A model generated the notes under the pieces. It did no database searches. It was not told where the DNA came from and saw only the letters and a list, made by a program, of their open reading frames with translations. From a bacterium (lineage in GTDB: Bacteria; Planctomycetota; Planctomycetia; Planctomycetales; Planctomycetaceae): a stretch of DNA of 60,599 bases. Position numbers and translations under genes: made by a program. This document shows positions 42,901-52,258 of the stretch, piece after piece. Where the stretch lies: assembly GCA_016124895.1 (NCBI GenBank), contig WGMU01000039.1, forward strand, positions 1 to 60,599, read 5' to 3'. Position 1 is the stretch's first letter. Each line of letters starts with the position of its first letter.

Positions 42901-43028
42901 GTCCGGTCCTCGAACCGCTCGACCGGGGTCGCCACAAAACTGCTGGTCTCAGCCTGCTGGGCACGCAGATGTCGCTTCGAGCGTCGGGAATTCGTTCGGA
43001 GGGAGCGGAGCCAGGGTGTCAGAAACAT
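24999..43028 (-). CDS. Giant LEPR-XLL / RTX repeat surface or secreted protein (6009 aa)
   Basis: The ATG at 43028 has GGAG 9 nt upstream; an in-frame TTG at 43037 sits on that site and is rejected. A basic N-terminus leads to [10 protein letters not shown] (residues 36-45), a LEPR-XLL-type motif of very large planctomycete exported proteins. Residues about 130-610 are FHA-like beta-helix repeats, and about 620-700 an RTX block ([19 protein letters not shown]). Residues about 1170-5000 hold some 17 copies of a 110-140-residue module that includes LxGLNxxSTWxLxGT and GGSGxDTFxV. The last 650 residues are dense RTX nonapeptides (GGxGxDxLxG), with terminus [14 protein letters not shown] plus an aromatic tail. 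One related module, at about 843-960 and 5043-5200, flanks the array. It is probably secreted, calcium-binding and surface-associated; role unknown. Exact module borders were read by eye. Confidence 0.9.
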   Translation of the reverse strand: MFLTPWLRSLRTNSRRSKRHLRAQQAETSSFVATPVERFEDRTLLTLILNVALNNATSLSEDPAVPAADNVTISQGGGTLIIDLNGANFSATSTPSNTNLDYIDRFGRSTASGFAIAPQNAVTAIINNVGRNGTGNTLGSLTVRLGQQDDTLAISSQDLNLGSFVTLDGSAGTDVLTIGAGGLNLSTGPGTQTLTETDFENVQQNGPGGVLVSGDASFVANAGSSFNLTAGDNDFQGILTLDYDGAAVSVRDINDLVLGRTRALTLNVTADGAGNLTQDVATNVVVTGSARFDSVTGNTVLTNAGMVIGNTLPRLNFFGNDVSIVESSGMAPVVQQSTATGDVNLVASGFTISGTVTAGNLTLDVLNSTTGLGDIVETLTGRLLVGGAGSTTTLLLDPTATVLLDRNNDFHGAGGSLLINNAVDVTLTDTTDLNIGIPIVTGNLSIIAGGSLSQAGPTVISGATTLTAGGDITLNDVANDFTTLTILGGADTVIRDTNSLTQQAITVQGLADILTNGRLNVTGALSAGQSITLTTTESSTAPADDIVLNSGVFLTSTNGDITLNVADSLSMVMTNSLSAAGGTGVVTIQLDDPMDPNPDAAGGSVVLRGDIQGSDLIVNGGNDDDLIDASVITSIGITVLGGAGSDTILGTVSNDDLNGQDGNDSIAGGPGADTLTGELGMDTILAGDGNDSVDAGDDDDQVNVVYAGGDTTVVGGAGADRIAITDSGNNQPGSVTVDTAGTEADSLIVTPLLNGSIFVDGDDPIVSPGDLLLINLTNPDIGTPTFYDGLNGTGTPNPNNNGTPALPQGSVTFSNVAYGTISYQDIEDAFANADTDPIFNADGAYTNGMAPTPVVNVDDTLTDMFSVIEQAGLITVSVNGSMIAMLPQLGLSSITIVGSTDDDQLTVNQTGVNVNFNADGLPAPGTPNSDNDTIEIIGSGGTSTVNYRPSGSDLSAGSFEFMDGTAVTVEAVEELQAETFNQFTLTPLASQNNVGLRSGTALDTVTPVMDLVMAASESALRTDLMNGTGVPLHVTDTPTLSLDLGFSDGISPNDSVIVLNDALRNDPLLTNIQISTGAGSDLIEIQDSDLRVSGGGMLSIDGGAATDTFRLIAQDDATESNVNLTLAAVSTVNAQLTSSAGGVQTTITLANFVGEIAELTGNSSNNNFDLSGWDQLGVALVDGGAGNDSLTALDRVGLTNTWNITGPNAGDVGGFDFTSVEILRGGAVSDDRFIFDVGGSVSGQLDAGGTNPLLSGGNDTLDFSAYLTPLSFRVFATDARGFSGSNAAITGNFTGIDTVLGGASSMDELIGQDRNSTWEIDGSNRLIDVATQRALAFSGIELLTGGSMNDRFEVTGVRANRITGGAGDDSIVFINGASTLIGGFAGGTGTDLLDYSAFATSRTFTLTGVASDGFLGSETAISEGFTGVDAIYGSRGTSDTLVGLNRVTSWTINGPSAGTYTDATTGQVLQFGDRTNSQRGVENLTGGSTFDTFRFDLGGTLGGNLNGGGGSDAIVGDDTRTRMDFFIDGGNTGLLFDASTPVIGGRFTSVETLIGGAGSDTFSFSNAGFLDGPIDGVGGIDRLVGDNDGNAFVLTSKDTGTLAGKANVSGIAPNDFANIETLQGGAGADTFLIDAILVGDIIALGGNDVITFTNNGLALGMVSGGVGTDTLIGDNDGNIFDITGDLSGASPVAAIGTGQLATKTSLFTGIENLIGGDGDDQFNFTSLGGIAGSIDGRGEINGDTITGDEDGNIFTVNSLNSGMVSEKVNLFVDIEHLNGGDSADSFNINARIDGNLAGFVGKDSFLIGAGGQVGGNISGDESNDTIDIRGRVEGNISGGLENDSFVLRDGAVLLGVVRGNDGDDTFTINGTVTLSNTLLGDTGNDRFVFDNAGNLVFSPAGTVNNGIDGGAGSDTLEGDDDGNAFAVTGMDQGTLTGKFSSLATATDFVSIENLTGGDGNDTFDLKSSGPAILSGSISGGLGNDQVTLEMGTTVGGNILGDAGNDTIAIGATARVTGSIQGGANDDLLTVNYLGGISRTLTFDGGTGSDQIQLTGGGAGATGTYSVGAASDAGQLLTTLGNTQTINFTGLGTIEDLQTLDSLTINGTAANNTINVVDAPTAGQTEVNFNAAFAPIRFQNHTSVVINAAAGNDTVNLSNPNPATGLTTLTINGDAGNDTINALANSPSITVNVNGNADNDAIVFSNGVSVTGAINGGTGTDTLNAQAFLSPITVTLQNSTANGYDGTAPALAAGGFVGIDSIRGGSSIDTLNGENVDTTWSLGTNQLSRTTAPPSTLGFSGFEQLNGGSMIDDFRVTGTPAATITGGAGDDALRFANNAVLTGSFNGGTGHDTVSFNGFGATAGYGSARTVTLTTNSVDGFSATSAALTGGFSNVDSVQGGSGSDTLVGLNRTSRWDLDGTDQYVDVDANPDRVLDFSAFENLQGGSGTDTFNVAITQTQNLAGGSGDDQFLFADGAVPDGSKTVDGGPDSDIVDFTAHMTARRFDVGGFVNIEQINGYGGTFYNHTLAGGAGDDEFIVGGPDRGTLSLNGTGIVIFENFPNLAGGGGNDSFQILGTGTLAGGVNGETGTDSLNVSGLMPPLTVTVNALGANDGFDGTVSSNLTGYANINNVIGTGTSILTSLLVTGGDVVWSLGATESITAGVNSMTFAGFTTLNGSNDDDDFNVLTSRTRTINAGGGADSINVSAGAVLTGSVSAGAGDDVISLGTGASIAGSVDGGANSDRLDYSTSTTAATVSLTGLGATDGYSGTATGITGTFTNIDGLAGSSATDTLNGRNQVATWDLGDTTPGVNTYDDATGPVFQFSAVENLNGGSMADTFNLGDAQVLNLSGNGGDDAFNFTTDVARLTGGVSGGAGNDELSFAGFTTTAADATLTGNSTNGFSGTAASVLTGGFSGIFTLTGGAATDTLTGQNSPATWLVELTNTYRDDLTLRTLTFADYDNLTGGDQLDTFTIRNTLNGNISGQGGGDVVELQVGAVTTGVVNGDIATGDGDDVVSLEDGTNVTGSISTGANNDLIVFDYQGTTTRALSNVDAGSGRDEIRFNGNDGSATAVYNVGPGADQGTLTATIGANSQTVSFSGITPGTGETVNDRQMGSMITVNGTTASDTINVVDGQVIPPFEFTFFTEINFNGAYPELQVQNKAKLVIASGNNADTITVDNPHPATGLTTTNVLGGDGADIIRINQNHNGDLIGGNGNDTFIFAAGVSITGESAAPVQGGSGSDTFDLSLLTTSLNVLLSSDSLNGFTGTEASILNSGGQFTGIDAILGTAQNDTLNGLNTDSTWELDGTDRYIDQSVFPGRILSFTSFDSLAGGTGNDRFELSDSRSVDLLGGDGDDTAIFLTNSAAITGVGSFVGGTGTNTLDFSGISSSPVAVTVDASTADGFAGTVAQIVDGFFDVSNFVGGAGGSDTFTGLDAIGTWNINGTTPGTTDYSAGAAAGGLSQFETLIGGNSIDSFTINGTATLNLTGGDDDDLFVFADGAMLNGLIDGGSESIEDVVDFSAWSTAIAINFSAYVDIERFIGTAQNDTVLGTSGPDTFIIDGLNSGTVNGVAFDQSENLDGAAGSDSFTFDSNTAMLTGSIEGGSGNDTLSVSGVTTGVGFTLSGVGTTDGFNGDAGGLLADFSNVNTLMGGAGSDSLTGLNAASTWSIAAVSSYTSGGVTLAATGLESYIGQNMVDTFNVVGSVTANISAGGGNDTVNLAGAAAVMGDILTGSGNDIVLFSTGASVTGMVDTGTGGDILDFSTSVTPINVTLTLANVGNGYNGTMASINGGFLGVETIAGGSGDDSLTGLNTPSTWTVGATQSYVDSVSGEPLAISGFDNLNGGSAVDTFNVSVSATIDLSGGGGNDIFTFGSGVAISGSVSGNAGDDTFTFFGTLTLPTSMDGGTGTDTVDLSSGLTPVNVNLDTFQNMEFVFGTTGSDTLTGSSANDTFSIAGANNNGSVGLLIYQSFENLAGGGGDDVFDIADGLGIDGSLDGGTGSDTIDYADYSTAVTVDLAAGTATNIGGGISNLENATGGSASDLLTGSTSNNLLIGGNGDDTLTDGFGDDTLIGGLGSDRYVMTPGSADLIDETGGINTDNDVLDFSLSAGPITIDLDSNAVQTVLGTDTLQILGTVESFVGSTGDDQVTASGSGFFVPRNINGFGGSDTLITAETGGVLWNVTGPDAGNYGAVIFSSMENLTGNIGDDVFDFAAGGSISGTIDGGAGTDTLDFADYVTSASVDVDRLVNIEALIGSAQLDTITGAAAGSSFNVTGAGSGTVDGISFTSFENYTGQSGDDSFVFGASGATAGTVNGGGGLNTLTLSGNNDAVTLSGVGSSVGFAGQFNGNAFTNINALDTGVGADSLTGLNDVSIWTIGGTNTYAAQSHSLTFAGVETAIGGSSADTFNISGSSTINLLGGAGSDVFNFAAGATLAGLIDAGSGSDQVAYAGATGQTLVLTGTGSTDGYNATNGTTTFLNLNSALGGSGNDTLQGTNNASVWSIVTGTSSYTDNGGTNTFSFNAFETLNGGSGTDRFEVTGTQAIGLNAGAGNDTVAFLANGSALTGLVAGGTGTDTLDYSALTQSVTVNLGSLNSFENLIGGSASDKILGDGNNNVFVMTGAGTGTADGVAFQSFETVDGAAGADTYNLSGLGAGRSVTLTGAGTSGINGLEATTGSFANIDVLIGTGSDSLTGANLVSNWSLGATNTYTTGGQSLAFSGSTTLNGGSNADTFTLTASKTLTINGGAGNDALVLGNGTTLTGAFSGDSGTDTVNLSAYTTAITATVTGASPTDGLSVTTAPVTAQNIDALITGSGVDSFIGLPAAATWSLGATDQYTASSRTISVTGVETRLGGTGVDTFNVQVNGLVGGQNHTVSGNNGGDVINLNFAAGTVLNATSTLTVNGGNPAATLTGSDTVNINTNQSGDGARSIGLTWGSGVAVTGLGGAIQINTTEKLAVKGDSANNDSVTVTGTAADDTIIATPTVSGANLYLGGTVATPGVAAGGDGPDISLSGVSSTGLTVDGSDLNADELVYNGHGMVIGSSPTSGTITGNGVVNVNYVNIESLSSPNPFGFTFNAQGDANDTVADSFVIERIGSQIQVSANMTVLLLQDASQVASLVINGSSDDDSLLVDLTGGDAVPDGGITFNGGGQTSATGDDLSVQGSGGESAIYTPDGTTNGNGVITIDGSPITFTGLEPVTLDMMADLTFVSPNAGDVISVSSTGGNTDITGSSGGVGFESVTFSNISILTIDAATHGAGGAADSISFATDLTGSGITSLSVSTGDGADTIDASALTSVGVNVNAGAGDDSIVGSQTNDTLAGGTGTDRITFTAAGTLTLTDTALIADGKTDVLDSIDYARLFGSTGNDSFDATGFSGSAEVDLDDGDDTFLGGSGGDTVRGGGGNDWLVGNDGDDWLIGGAHLDTLEGGAGNDLLRGQGGRDDLSGGEGDDTIDGGASSDMDRDIGTGGFVVTDTTMVGAGNDTLIDLERVVLKTGETGVLVDLTAFHGNTSVVYLGDGDDTFLGSDGHDKVIGFAGDDQLFGFGGSDTLRGAGGRDQLDGGDGNDFLYGQGSVDQLVGGLGDDYLNGGAGNDFLAESGDVSFVLTDVSLTGLGSDTLVGIENVSLTGGGSANVIDASGSSSKNTLTGLGGNDVISGGSGIDIISGGDGNDTLSGGAGDDTIDGGQGNDSLDGGAGTGDQVVVSADNNLTLTDTQTTGAGTDSIRNFEEGRLNGGASANRLDASASTMKTFLSGFAGDDSLAGGSGTVVLDGGTGFDTTELVGTHVVLTDAGTGLVLISVEGVALVAGPTDSLLDASGYTGGSVMLVGGPGNDTLLGGSGNDNINGYGGNDSLSGGAGNDVLTGGAGNDSADGGAGNDTLRGNSGADTLRGGEGDDLIYGDADADLLFGGSGNDAIYGGDGADGINAGSGDDFAVGEGGNDTLLGLDGNDVLIGGASNDMISGGSGNDTLRGNGGVDRIAGNAGTDVIDASASEIDETFSEADFPFLYE

Positions 43029-43550
43029 GTGGAGCAACTCCGACGTATTGAAACTGCGCTGACTGGAGTGTCACGAGAAACGGAGGGCTTTCCGGCCTCA
43101 GCCAGTCAACGTACCAGGTGTCTGAAGCCAAAGCAAAGAGCCTCAGCGTCCGGTCACTCACCGGACGCAACCCCTTGTCTGGCAAGACGGTTAGCCGTGT
43201 TGAAGCCGTCTGGCGGGTTGCACCGGAAGGCTCGAATGTATGGTCAAAGCCGAGTTGGACTGTCAGACACAGGCTGAAGTTCCGCGTTTCTCAGCGGGCC
43301 TGAATCCTTGCGCAGACGGAATCTGCGCATACAGACTTCCTCGTCTTCGTCGTCATGTGTAACACGCACTCTCTTGCCAAACCTGACAAATCCCCCCGAC
43401 GCCCTGAACAGAATCCCGATCGTCTCACGACAACTCTGACAGGCGCAAGAAAAAGAACCCTCTGTGCGTGACGCACAGAGGGTTCTTTGTGAAAAACCGC
43501 CACAACCAGCCAGCCGTCAGAGACCGGACAGGTCGAGTATTCAATCAGCC
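43029..43550. other. Spacer between the giant gene and gap, with hairpins
   Basis: No gene is seen. The half next to the giant gene should hold its promoter and leader. A perfect 9-bp stem with a 5-nt loop lies at 43146-43168 (GCGTCCGGT/ACCGGACGC), about 120 nt upstream of the start. A second 8-bp hairpin is near 43309-43329 (TGCGCAGA/TCTGCGCA). No clear -35/-10 pair was found, and no known riboswitch was recognised. The gap terminator is listed separately. Confidence 0.5.
43452..43488 (-). terminator. Rho-independent terminator downstream of gap
   Basis: A perfect 18-bp inverted repeat (43452-43469 with 43471-43488) forms a long hairpin. On the minus strand it is followed by TTTTTCTT. It is 63 nt past the gap stop codon. 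With A-rich flanks on both sides it could also act weakly on the plus strand. Confidence 0.93.
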
Positions 43551-44947
<1,397 letters not shown>

Positions 44948-46180
44948 TCAGTCACCAGCAGATGAGCCATCAGACGCCGGCCGGCGGCACAGAATGACGC
45001 TCGCCTTCCCCGACTGGCGAGCAAACACAACGACACCCGGCGCGCTGCCATCGAGCGGCAGTTTACGCCGCACGGCTTCCGCGTCGATCGGAATGTGCCG
45101 GCACTTAATCTCGGCCTGCCCGAAGCCACAGCGTCGGACCGCGCGGCGCAGCTCCTTCTGATTGTTCGGCAGCGATTCGAGCACTCGAAACGGACGGATG
45201 AACGGCGAGGCGACGAGCGTATCGCCGGTCAGGTATTCCTCGGAGTCGTCCAGTCGCCGCAACCCGAGTTGCTCAGAAACGACATCGACCAGGCCCGATC
45301 GAACGACCGCTGGATCGGGGTCGTAAAGCCAGTCGCCGAGTTCGCCGACGTTCGTCCAGGCGGACAAGGGATCGGCGGCGATCGTCTCGCCCGCGGGCAG
45401 CACGGTTGCCCGCGAGAGTTCTGTTCCGGCGAGTTCGCCGAACCAGACGGTCGCTTCGCGGCACTCGCCGCCAAGACTGACGAGTTCGATCTCGCAGCCC
45501 GGAAACCTGCCGCCGAAGTTGCTCGCCGGGCTGAGCTTGATCGCTCCACCGCGGAACTTTTCCATCAGCCGCAGCAGGTCGTCGAGTCCCGGCAGACAGT
45601 CTTCGACGCGCAACACACGCTTGCGTCCCGCGGGCCGGCGGTCCGGGTCGATGTGCAGGAACTCCGCATGCGTTTCGATCTGCAGGACGTCGCCGCAACT
45701 CACGGTGATCCGGTCCGCGACGCCGTAAGTCTCGGCATTCCATTTGACAAACTGGCAGTAATTCGGCGCGAGATCGACGGCGTGGACGCGGCAACCGGCT
45801 CGCGCGAGGGCGATCGCGTCGGCACCGATACCAGTGCAGAAGTCGGCGACGAGCGGACCGTCTCCCGACTCGTCAGGCAACGCCGCAAAGCGACTTGCCT
45901 TGTGGTTCGCAACGGTTTCGGCCGACGCCTGTTCGAGTCCCTTCGCGTCAAACCACATCTGCGCGCCACGGCTGAACCGGCCGGAAGCAACAGCCCGCTG
46001 CCGCAGATCGCGGAGCGTCAACGCAGCACGAACCAGCTCTGCTGGAAACTCATCACGCAATCGCTTCTGGATGCTGAGACTTGACCCCGGTTCGCTCGCC
46101 ACTCGCTCAATCAGTTCAGGCGCCGCGTGCAGCGCACGGAACAGTTCAACAGAATCATCAGTGAGTTCGGGCATCGCCAT
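44948..46180 (-). CDS. Class I SAM-dependent methyltransferase with THUMP-like C-terminal domain
   Basis: The 410-residue protein has an N-terminal helical region (about 1-95). A Rossmann methyltransferase core follows with VADFCTGIGADAIALARAG (motif I), VHAVDLAPNYCQFVKWNAE and HIDPDRRPAG, the post-II/IV region. The C-terminal 90 residues (YLTGDTLVASPFIRPFRVLE, EIKCRHIPIDAEAVRRKLPL) correspond to the THUMP-like domain found in this bacterial family. RNA is the likely substrate, by analogy with THUMP proteins. ATG 46180 and ATG 46174 are both plausible starts; neither has a clear ribosome-binding site. It is divergent from the next methyltransferase gene with a 227-nt spacer. Confidence 0.85.
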   Translation of the reverse strand: MAMPELTDDSVELFRALHAAPELIERVASEPGSSLSIQKRLRDEFPAELVRAALTLRDLRQRAVASGRFSRGAQMWFDAKGLEQASAETVANHKASRFAALPDESGDGPLVADFCTGIGADAIALARAGCRVHAVDLAPNYCQFVKWNAETYGVADRITVSCGDVLQIETHAEFLHIDPDRRPAGRKRVLRVEDCLPGLDDLLRLMEKFRGGAIKLSPASNFGGRFPGCEIELVSLGGECREATVWFGELAGTELSRATVLPAGETIAADPLSAWTNVGELGDWLYDPDPAVVRSGLVDVVSEQLGLRRLDDSEEYLTGDTLVASPFIRPFRVLESLPNNQKELRRAVRRCGFGQAEIKCRHIPIDAEAVRRKLPLDGSAPGVVVFARQSGKASVILCRRPASDGSSAGD

Positions 46181-46407
46181 CAACAGTGATCACGGGTTCG
46201 ATTCAGAGGCTGCGGGATCAAACGGGAGCCACGGATCGTAACTGTCACTCTCTGCTTTCGCGCGTCGCCCGTTGACTGCTTCAATCAGCAGAACCGGAAC
46301 GGCCGCTTGCGACAAACTGGAATCATCGCCCCGGCAAACTCGAAAGTACCGCCGCGACTGCCACCTCGAACCAGGTTTGCTGACTCAGGTGTCAGGAGCG
46401 GGAAGCC

Positions 46408-47721
46408 ATGCGCAGAATCAGTGGCGCGGCCGACGTCGAACAATACGCAGGCAGCAACTCCGGGGCGGCCGGAACAAAAGTCAGCCCGTCGACGCAGTCC
46501 TTCCGTGACGAGGCCTCATCGGACCACGGCGAACCTGTTTCCTCAGCCAGCGACGACCGGCAGTTCGACGGACTGAGGCGCGGCGAAGCAGCCCTCGCCG
46601 AAATCGACGCTCTGGAACGCCTGATCGCTGACGCCCGGCTTGAGTACGATGCGACGTCACTGCGGGCCTCCGAAGTGCGGCATCCTACGGTGCGGTCTGT
46701 CACTGAGATTCGCCGCGTCGAGACGCTTCCATGTGTCGTTTGCCACGGCACGACGGCCGTAACTCGTTACGTCATTGATGGACAGCCCGAATGTCTGGTC
46801 GTCTGCGATACGTGTGGACTCGGGTCACTTCTGCCGATGCCCGATCGCAAGCGTCTGGCGAGTTTCTCTCCCGGCGAGCCCGGCGTTGGGGAAATTTCTG
46901 ACCGCAGTCTGCTGACTGAGTTCGGCGGCGGACTCAGTGCCCGGCTGCGAGTTCGCTCGCTGCTGCGAGGCGTTCCACGCGGCGGGCGAGTCCTCGCGGT
47001 CGGCAGTCGTTCGCTGCTGACCGCACTGTCCGAACTGGGTTACGCAGCGCATGGTCTGGCGACGTCGACAGCCATCGCCGCGACCAGCGACCGGCGGGTG
47101 CGGGTGGCTCCGGATCTGGTTGCTGCCGGATTCGACAGCCGCGCGTTCGACGCCGTCATCCTGTGGCACGTCTTCGATCGACAGCCGCAACCGGGGGAGA
47201 TACTCGACGAACTGCGCCGCATCCTGCAGCCCGGTGGCCGACTGGTGATTGCGGTGCCTAACTTTGCGAGCTGGCAGTCTCGAACGTTCGGCGCCGACTG
47301 GTCACAGCTCGACCTGCCACGACAGCTCTATCAGTTTTCGCCTGACACGCTGCATCGACTGCTGCGCCGCCACGACTTCGCCTGCGAGTCGATCCGCCAT
47401 TTCCCGCTGCGACCGAATGCGTTCTCCGGCCTGCAGAGCTGGCTGAATCGAGTGACTGCGACGCCGCGCAATTCGCTGGAAGAACTACAGGACTGCGACA
47501 GTCGACATCCCGACGTTCCAGCGTTGAGCTGGCAGCAGCGTACGTTACTCAAACTCAGCTATGGCTTCGGACTGCCCGTTGCCGCCTGCGTCGCACTCGT
47601 TGAAGCGCTGACTCGTCAAAGCAGCACGATGACCGTGACCGCGCGGGCCGGCAACCTGCAGACTGTCGATGCCATTCTCTGCAGGATCGCACCGGGCAGA
47701 CTGGCGAACGCGTTTGCCTGA
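46408..47721 (+). CDS. Zinc-ribbon plus class I methyltransferase-domain protein
   Basis: A 437-residue product starts at ATG 46408 behind CAGGAGCGGGAAG. The first 100 residues are Ser/Ala-rich with a charged helix. Four cysteines in CVVCHG and CDTCGLG (about residues 109-135) form a probable zinc ribbon, as in many sugar or secondary-metabolite C-methyltransferases. The SAM domain follows: GGRVLAVGSRSLLTALSELG replaces the usual GxGxG, then FDAVILWHVFDRQPQP and LQPGGRLVIAVPNFASWQSR. This Methyltransf_23-like arrangement is typical of cell-surface glycan genes. The motif I region is poorly conserved, so catalytic competence is uncertain. A hydrophobic helix near the C-terminus (LPVAACVALVEAL) is unexplained. 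Confidence 0.8.
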   Translation: MRRISGAADVEQYAGSNSGAAGTKVSPSTQSFRDEASSDHGEPVSSASDDRQFDGLRRGEAALAEIDALERLIADARLEYDATSLRASEVRHPTVRSVTEIRRVETLPCVVCHGTTAVTRYVIDGQPECLVVCDTCGLGSLLPMPDRKRLASFSPGEPGVGEISDRSLLTEFGGGLSARLRVRSLLRGVPRGGRVLAVGSRSLLTALSELGYAAHGLATSTAIAATSDRRVRVAPDLVAAGFDSRAFDAVILWHVFDRQPQPGEILDELRRILQPGGRLVIAVPNFASWQSRTFGADWSQLDLPRQLYQFSPDTLHRLLRRHDFACESIRHFPLRPNAFSGLQSWLNRVTATPRNSLEELQDCDSRHPDVPALSWQQRTLLKLSYGFGLPVAACVALVEALTRQSSTMTVTARAGNLQTVDAILCRIAPGRLANAFA

Positions 47722-47814
47722 TCCGACGATGAGTCCGCCAGCTCGCTGAATGCTCAGTCCTGGGACCCGACTCTGTGGACGCTTTCACTTCGAGCTGCCT
47801 TCTGAGGATGGTTC

Positions 47815-47950
47815 TTAATTGGACAGCGCCTGTTTGACACCGGAGACGAGAATACAAGCACGACGCGCAAGCGAGTGTATTTGACGTAACGGATTCACTC
47901 GCTTGCGCGTCGTGCTTGTACCGCGATCGAAAGTGGCGTTGTCCATTTAA
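47815..47950. repeat. MITE-like element with nested inverted repeats
   Basis: Outer 16-bp arms (47815-47830 and 47935-47950, two mismatches, ends TTAA) enclose perfect inner 25-bp arms (47853-47877 and 47896-47920), 18 nt apart. No open frame of note is inside. Size about 136 bp, terminal inverted repeats and an intergenic position suggest a miniature transposable element or REP-type repeat. The flanks (47722-47814 and 47951-48101) contain nothing else recognised. Confidence 0.75.
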
Positions 47951-48101
47951 ACGGCGTCCCTGCAACCCGGAGTCCGCGCCGCTTTTCCGGTCTGCGCGGA
48001 GCCACTACGCTCCCGGCCCGGTCCCGGCACGACCTGCGTCGATGCGCAGCCGCCGGCCACCGCGCTGAACTCAGGACTCTGACCCGCAACGGAAGCAGTT
48101 C

Positions 48102-49844
48102 ATGGCCGAGCCAAAATACCTGACCGCCCCCGACCCGAACGAAACCGGCTGGCCGAAGGGCGTCCCGTACATCATCGGGAACGAAGGCTGCGAACGCTTC
48201 AGCTTCTACGGGATGAAGTCCATCCTGCAGATCCATCTGACGATGCTGTTTGTCGCCACCGGGCTGATGCAGGCAACCGCCGAGGAACACGCTCAGGAAA
48301 TGGTCCATCTGTTCGTCGCGGGCGTGTACGCGCTGCCGATGATCGGAGCGATCATTTCCGATCGGCTGGCCGGGAAGTACGACACGATCATCTGGCTGTC
48401 GCTGGTCTACTGCCTGGGTCACGCGGTGCTGGCTGTCGCCGAGAACTCAATCATGGGCATGACGATCGGCCTCACGCTGATCTCGATCGGTTCGGGTGGG
48501 ATTAAGCCGTGCGTCTCGGCGCACGTCGGCGACCAGTTCGGCAAAGGCAACTGGCATCTGGTTGAAAAGGTGTTTCAGGCCTTCTACTTCATCATCAACT
48601 TTGGATCGTTCTTCTCAACGCTGCTCATTCCGTATCTGCACGCAAAATTCGGCGCCAGTGTCGCGTTTGGCCTCCCGGGCGTCTTGATGTTTCTCGCGAC
48701 GGTCGCGTTCTGGATGGGTCGCAGGGTGTTCGTGCATGTGCCCGCTCGACCGGGCGGCCATCTCGGTCTGCTTGACGCGTTCAGCTCGATTTTCCTTTTC
48801 CTGGGCTGTATCGGTCTGCCGCTGTTTGTCGGCCTGCCGCAGATCTTTGAAGGACACATGCCGGGGCTTGGTTACTGGGTGCTGACCGGCTGGCTTGTTC
48901 TGATGGGCATGTGGATTTTCGAAGAGCGACGCCACATCAGCCAGGACGACGGTTTCCTTTCCATCATGATGGACTCGATCGAGTCGTTGATCAGCGGCGC
49001 CTCGACTCGTGTCCGAGCAGCACTGGCGCCAGACATTCCTGCGGACTCGCTGCAGCGGCACTGGTTCTTTTCTGCGTCCGCAAAGAAGTTCGGCGAAGAC
49101 GCCGCCGAGGGCCCGCGTGCGGTGCTGCGGATCATCAGTATCTTTTTCATGGTCAGTGTTTTCTGGGCACTGTTCGATCAGCACGCATCAAGCTGGGTGC
49201 GTCAGGCCAGCCGGATGAATCTCCGAGTGGGGTGGTTGACCTACGACTTCACCGTTTTCAAATATCACTTCACCTCGCCGGGATATCTCGACCTGCTGCC
49301 CAGCCAGATTTCTGCACTGAACCCGCTGATGGTGATGGCGCTGATCCCGTTCAACAATTTCGTTCTGTACCCCGTCATGGGCAAGCTGGGCTTCCTCATG
49401 ACCCCGCTGCGGCGGATGACGATTGGAATGGGAATCGCCGGATTTGCCTTTGCCGTCGTGGCAATCATTCAGAGCTGGATTGACGGCAGCCCGAAACCGA
49501 ATTCGGTGTCCGTTCTGTGGCAGATCGCTCCTTACCTGATCATGACGCAGGCCGAAGTCATGGTGTCGATCACCGGCCTTGAGTTCGCGTACACGCAGGC
49601 TCCTACGCGAATGAAGTCAACCATCATGGGCTTCTGGCTGCTGTCGGTCTCGCTGGGCAATGTGCTGGTCGCCGCCGTCACAAAGGCTCAAAGCTGGCTG
49701 ATGAAGCTGTTCTTTGTCGTCGACCCCAAAGAGGGCCCGACACTTACGCAGTTCTTCTGGTTCTTCGCGGGCCTGATGGCCTGCGCCGCTCTGTTATTCG
49801 GCCTGCGAGCCGCGTTTTACCGCTATCGGGACTACACGCAGTAA
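48102..49844 (+). CDS. POT/PTR-family proton-coupled peptide transporter
   Basis: The 580-residue major-facilitator protein has the POT signature ExxER-F-x-YG as [10 protein letters not shown] in the first helix, which carries the proton-coupling residues. [18 protein letters not shown] is the second PTR signature. About 12-14 hydrophobic segments follow (for example LLTALF-like stretches are replaced here by [13 protein letters not shown]), and an [13 protein letters not shown] motif with helix [14 protein letters not shown] lies near the end. The protein should import di/tripeptides or related nitrogen compounds with protons. ATG 48102 has GGAAG about 8 nt upstream. The central loop (about residues 295-340) is longer than in bacterial DtpA-like transporters. 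It is the next gene after the MITE-like element. Confidence 0.93.
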   Translation: MAEPKYLTAPDPNETGWPKGVPYIIGNEGCERFSFYGMKSILQIHLTMLFVATGLMQATAEEHAQEMVHLFVAGVYALPMIGAIISDRLAGKYDTIIWLSLVYCLGHAVLAVAENSIMGMTIGLTLISIGSGGIKPCVSAHVGDQFGKGNWHLVEKVFQAFYFIINFGSFFSTLLIPYLHAKFGASVAFGLPGVLMFLATVAFWMGRRVFVHVPARPGGHLGLLDAFSSIFLFLGCIGLPLFVGLPQIFEGHMPGLGYWVLTGWLVLMGMWIFEERRHISQDDGFLSIMMDSIESLISGASTRVRAALAPDIPADSLQRHWFFSASAKKFGEDAAEGPRAVLRIISIFFMVSVFWALFDQHASSWVRQASRMNLRVGWLTYDFTVFKYHFTSPGYLDLLPSQISALNPLMVMALIPFNNFVLYPVMGKLGFLMTPLRRMTIGMGIAGFAFAVVAIIQSWIDGSPKPNSVSVLWQIAPYLIMTQAEVMVSITGLEFAYTQAPTRMKSTIMGFWLLSVSLGNVLVAAVTKAQSWLMKLFFVVDPKEGPTLTQFFWFFAGLMACAALLFGLRAAFYRYRDYTQ

Positions 49845-49918
49845 GGCGGCGGCTTACTTCCGAATCGACATTTCAGACCTTCCGGTTTCCCACCCCGCAC
49901 CGTTTTGTGGAATCAGCC

Positions 49919-51994
49919 ATGCCTCGTTTTGTCGCTGCGCTCAGTCTTGCTGTTGTTGTGTTGTCTGCTCCCTGCCTGGCTGACGGACCACAGGACAATC
50001 AGGCTCAGAATGTCCGGCCGGTGCCACCGGTCGGGCTCGAACTGTCGGGCGCAGATCGGATGGAACTCGAAACCGGACTGAAGGAACTGGATGCAGCCAT
50101 CGCTGAACTGCGAAAGAAGAAGGACGCACGTACGGCTGAGCTGCTGCCGGATGTCGAAATCTTCTCGCGAGCCGTCCGGCACGGCATTCAGTATCGCGAG
50201 CTGTTCAAGCCGAACGACGTCAACGGAGCGAAGAAGGTCCTGGCGGAAGGCAAATCCCGGGCGGCAGCACTGCTCGGTGGGCAGGCTCCCTGGCTGACGC
50301 AGAAGGGGCTCGTTGTTCGCGGCTTCCGCTCGAAGATCGACCAGACGGTGCAGCCATATGGCTTGGTGATTCCGGACTCGTACAGCTTCGAGGGTAAGTC
50401 GCAGCACCGCCTTGATCTGTGGATGCACGGTCGCGGTGAGACTCTGTCGGAATCGAATTTCATCGCCGGGCGGATGCAGCAGGTTGGGAACATCGCTCCG
50501 CCGGACACGATCGTGCTGCATCCGTACGGTCGCTACAGCAACGCGTTCAAGTTCGCGGGTGAGATCGACGTGCTCGAAGCCCTGGAACATGCTCAGAAGA
50601 ATTACCGCGTTGATGAGAACCGCGTCGCCGTGCGCGGCTTCTCAATGGGCGGTGCCGGCTGCTGGCAGATGGCGGTCCATTATCCGGACCTGTTCTTTGC
50701 CGCGACGCCAGGCGCCGGCTTTTCGGAAACGCCTGAGTTCCTGAAGTCGTTTCAGCAGGAAACGCTCAACCCGACCTGGTACGAAGAGAAGCTGTGGCGC
50801 ATGTATGACTGCCCTGGCTACGCGATCAATCTGTTTCAGTTGCCGACCATCGCCTACAGCGGGGAGATCGACCGCCAGAAGCAGGCCGCCGACGTCATGG
50901 AAGCCGTGTGTGCCGCCGAGGGGCTGCGACTGACACACCTGATTGGCCCCAACACCGCGCACAGCATCCACAAGGACTCGCTGGCCGAGATCGAATCGAG
51001 GCTCGCGTCGATTGCTCTGGCCGGTCGTGCGAAGCTGCCGCGTGAACTGCACTTCGCGACATACACGCTGCGCTATCACCGAGCGTTCTGGCTGACCGTC
51101 ACCGGCCTCGGCGAGCACTGGGAGCAGGCTCGCGTCGACGCACTGATCGTCCAGCCCGAGCCAGATAGAATTATTCTGAGAAAGGGAGAACTCAGGGTGC
51201 AGAGTGGTTCGATCCATGTTGCAACACGCAACGTAACCGGATTGAAGATTGACATTCCGGCCGGCCTCAGTCCGTTCAATGCACGGGAATCCGTGGTGGC
51301 CTACATCGACGGACGTCGCATTGAACTCGGCAGGCCGTTTACTGACGGTTCCTTGCGTGGAGATTTCGTGAAGATTGGTGACCGCTGGTACGCCGCCGAT
51401 TCTGAAGCCGCGACCTCGGCTCAAGCCCCGGCACTTGTCAAACGCCACGGTCTACAGGGGCCGATCGACGACGCGTTCATGGACTCGTTCATCGTCGTCC
51501 GCCCGACCGGAAAAGCCCGACACGAGTCGATCGGCAAGTGGGCCGCGTCGGAACTCGACCACACCGTCAAAGAGTGGCGGCGTCAGTTCCGCGGCGACGC
51601 GATCGTCAAAGCCGACTCCGAGATCAGCGACGCCGACATCGCTTCGTCGAACCTGATCCTGTTCGGCGATCCGCAGAGCAACGCGATCCTCGCGAAGATT
51701 GCGGATCAACTGCCGATTCAGTGGTCGGCTGAGTCTGTTACGGTTGGCGGCAAAAGCTTCGACGCGGCGCATCACGCGCCGGTACTGATCTATCCGAACC
51801 CGCTGAATCCGAACCGGTACGTCATCCTCAACAGCGGCTTCACGTATCGTGAATACGCCTACCTGAATAACGCCCGCCAGGTCCCGAAACTCCCCGACTG
51901 GGCCGTCATCGACACGCGCACGCCGCCAAACCCGCTGTGGCCAGGCAAGGTCATTGCGGCCGACTTCTTCAACGAAACCTGGCAGGTGAAGTAG
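49919..51994 (+). CDS. Exported alpha/beta-hydrolase (prolyl oligopeptidase/esterase type)
   Basis: ATG 49919 starts a signal peptide ([19 protein letters not shown]). The 691-residue protein has an amphipathic helical segment (about residues 40-80), then an alpha/beta-hydrolase domain (about 110-360). The nucleophile elbow is GFSMGG (in [15 protein letters not shown]), the acid is probably in [12 protein letters not shown], and the histidine probably in NTAHSIHK. The C-terminal half (about 370-690) is beta-rich, with a repeat-like block ending in [16 protein letters not shown]. This architecture matches exported esterase/peptidase-like proteins common in planctomycetes (dienelactone-hydrolase-like). 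Substrate not identifiable. Downstream lies copper ATPase copA, separated by a spacer with a dispersed repeat. Confidence 0.85.
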   Translation: MPRFVAALSLAVVVLSAPCLADGPQDNQAQNVRPVPPVGLELSGADRMELETGLKELDAAIAELRKKKDARTAELLPDVEIFSRAVRHGIQYRELFKPNDVNGAKKVLAEGKSRAAALLGGQAPWLTQKGLVVRGFRSKIDQTVQPYGLVIPDSYSFEGKSQHRLDLWMHGRGETLSESNFIAGRMQQVGNIAPPDTIVLHPYGRYSNAFKFAGEIDVLEALEHAQKNYRVDENRVAVRGFSMGGAGCWQMAVHYPDLFFAATPGAGFSETPEFLKSFQQETLNPTWYEEKLWRMYDCPGYAINLFQLPTIAYSGEIDRQKQAADVMEAVCAAEGLRLTHLIGPNTAHSIHKDSLAEIESRLASIALAGRAKLPRELHFATYTLRYHRAFWLTVTGLGEHWEQARVDALIVQPEPDRIILRKGELRVQSGSIHVATRNVTGLKIDIPAGLSPFNARESVVAYIDGRRIELGRPFTDGSLRGDFVKIGDRWYAADSEAATSAQAPALVKRHGLQGPIDDAFMDSFIVVRPTGKARHESIGKWAASELDHTVKEWRRQFRGDAIVKADSEISDADIASSNLILFGDPQSNAILAKIADQLPIQWSAESVTVGGKSFDAAHHAPVLIYPNPLNPNRYVILNSGFTYREYAYLNNARQVPKLPDWAVIDTRTPPNPLWPGKVIAADFFNETWQVK

Positions 51995-52126
51995 TCGCCC
52001 GCCGCCGAGTCGCCACGACCTGACAATCGGAATGCCTCGGCCCATTGCCACGCGGCGGATGCGGTCGGACAATGCGTGGAGTGTTCGACGACGCTCTACT
52101 CGTTTGCCAGATCCTGATCTTCAGGC

Positions 52127-52205
52127 TGGTTGGTCAGGGCTGGGCTGGACTGGGCCAGCGAGGGGAGCCCCCCAGGTTTTCGCTCCTACCTCGTTCCCGC
52201 TCCGG
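52127..52205. repeat. Dispersed intergenic repeat, copy 2
   Basis: This is the second copy of the sequence at 7078-7148, with the same ordered blocks (GGCTGGACTG, GCGAGGGG, AGCCCC, GGTTTTCGCTC). It lies in the spacer before copA, within the untranslated stretch that stays open upstream of the copA start. Confidence 0.6.
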
Positions 52206-52258
52206 CCACTCATACGTTGAGCTCTGACAGAGCTCTCCCTCGGTTGGCGACGACATCA

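Noticed and set aside
25000-43000. Long plus-strand open frames (up to 495 codons, for example 39930-41417 and 26505-27644) opposite the giant gene
   Set aside because: They are antisense to a GC-rich, Gly/Asp-repeat coding sequence, whose codons leave few stops on the other strand. Their Pro/Ser/Val-rich products show no signal peptide, family motif or ribosome-binding site.
46184-46407. Possible tRNA-like sequence (GGGTTCGATTC) near 46195
   Set aside because: No acceptor stem, anticodon arm or correct spacing could be assembled around it.
52130-52258. Upstream extension of copA to 52130
   Set aside because: The stretch is a dispersed repeat, and the metal-binding domain begins only after ATG 52259.
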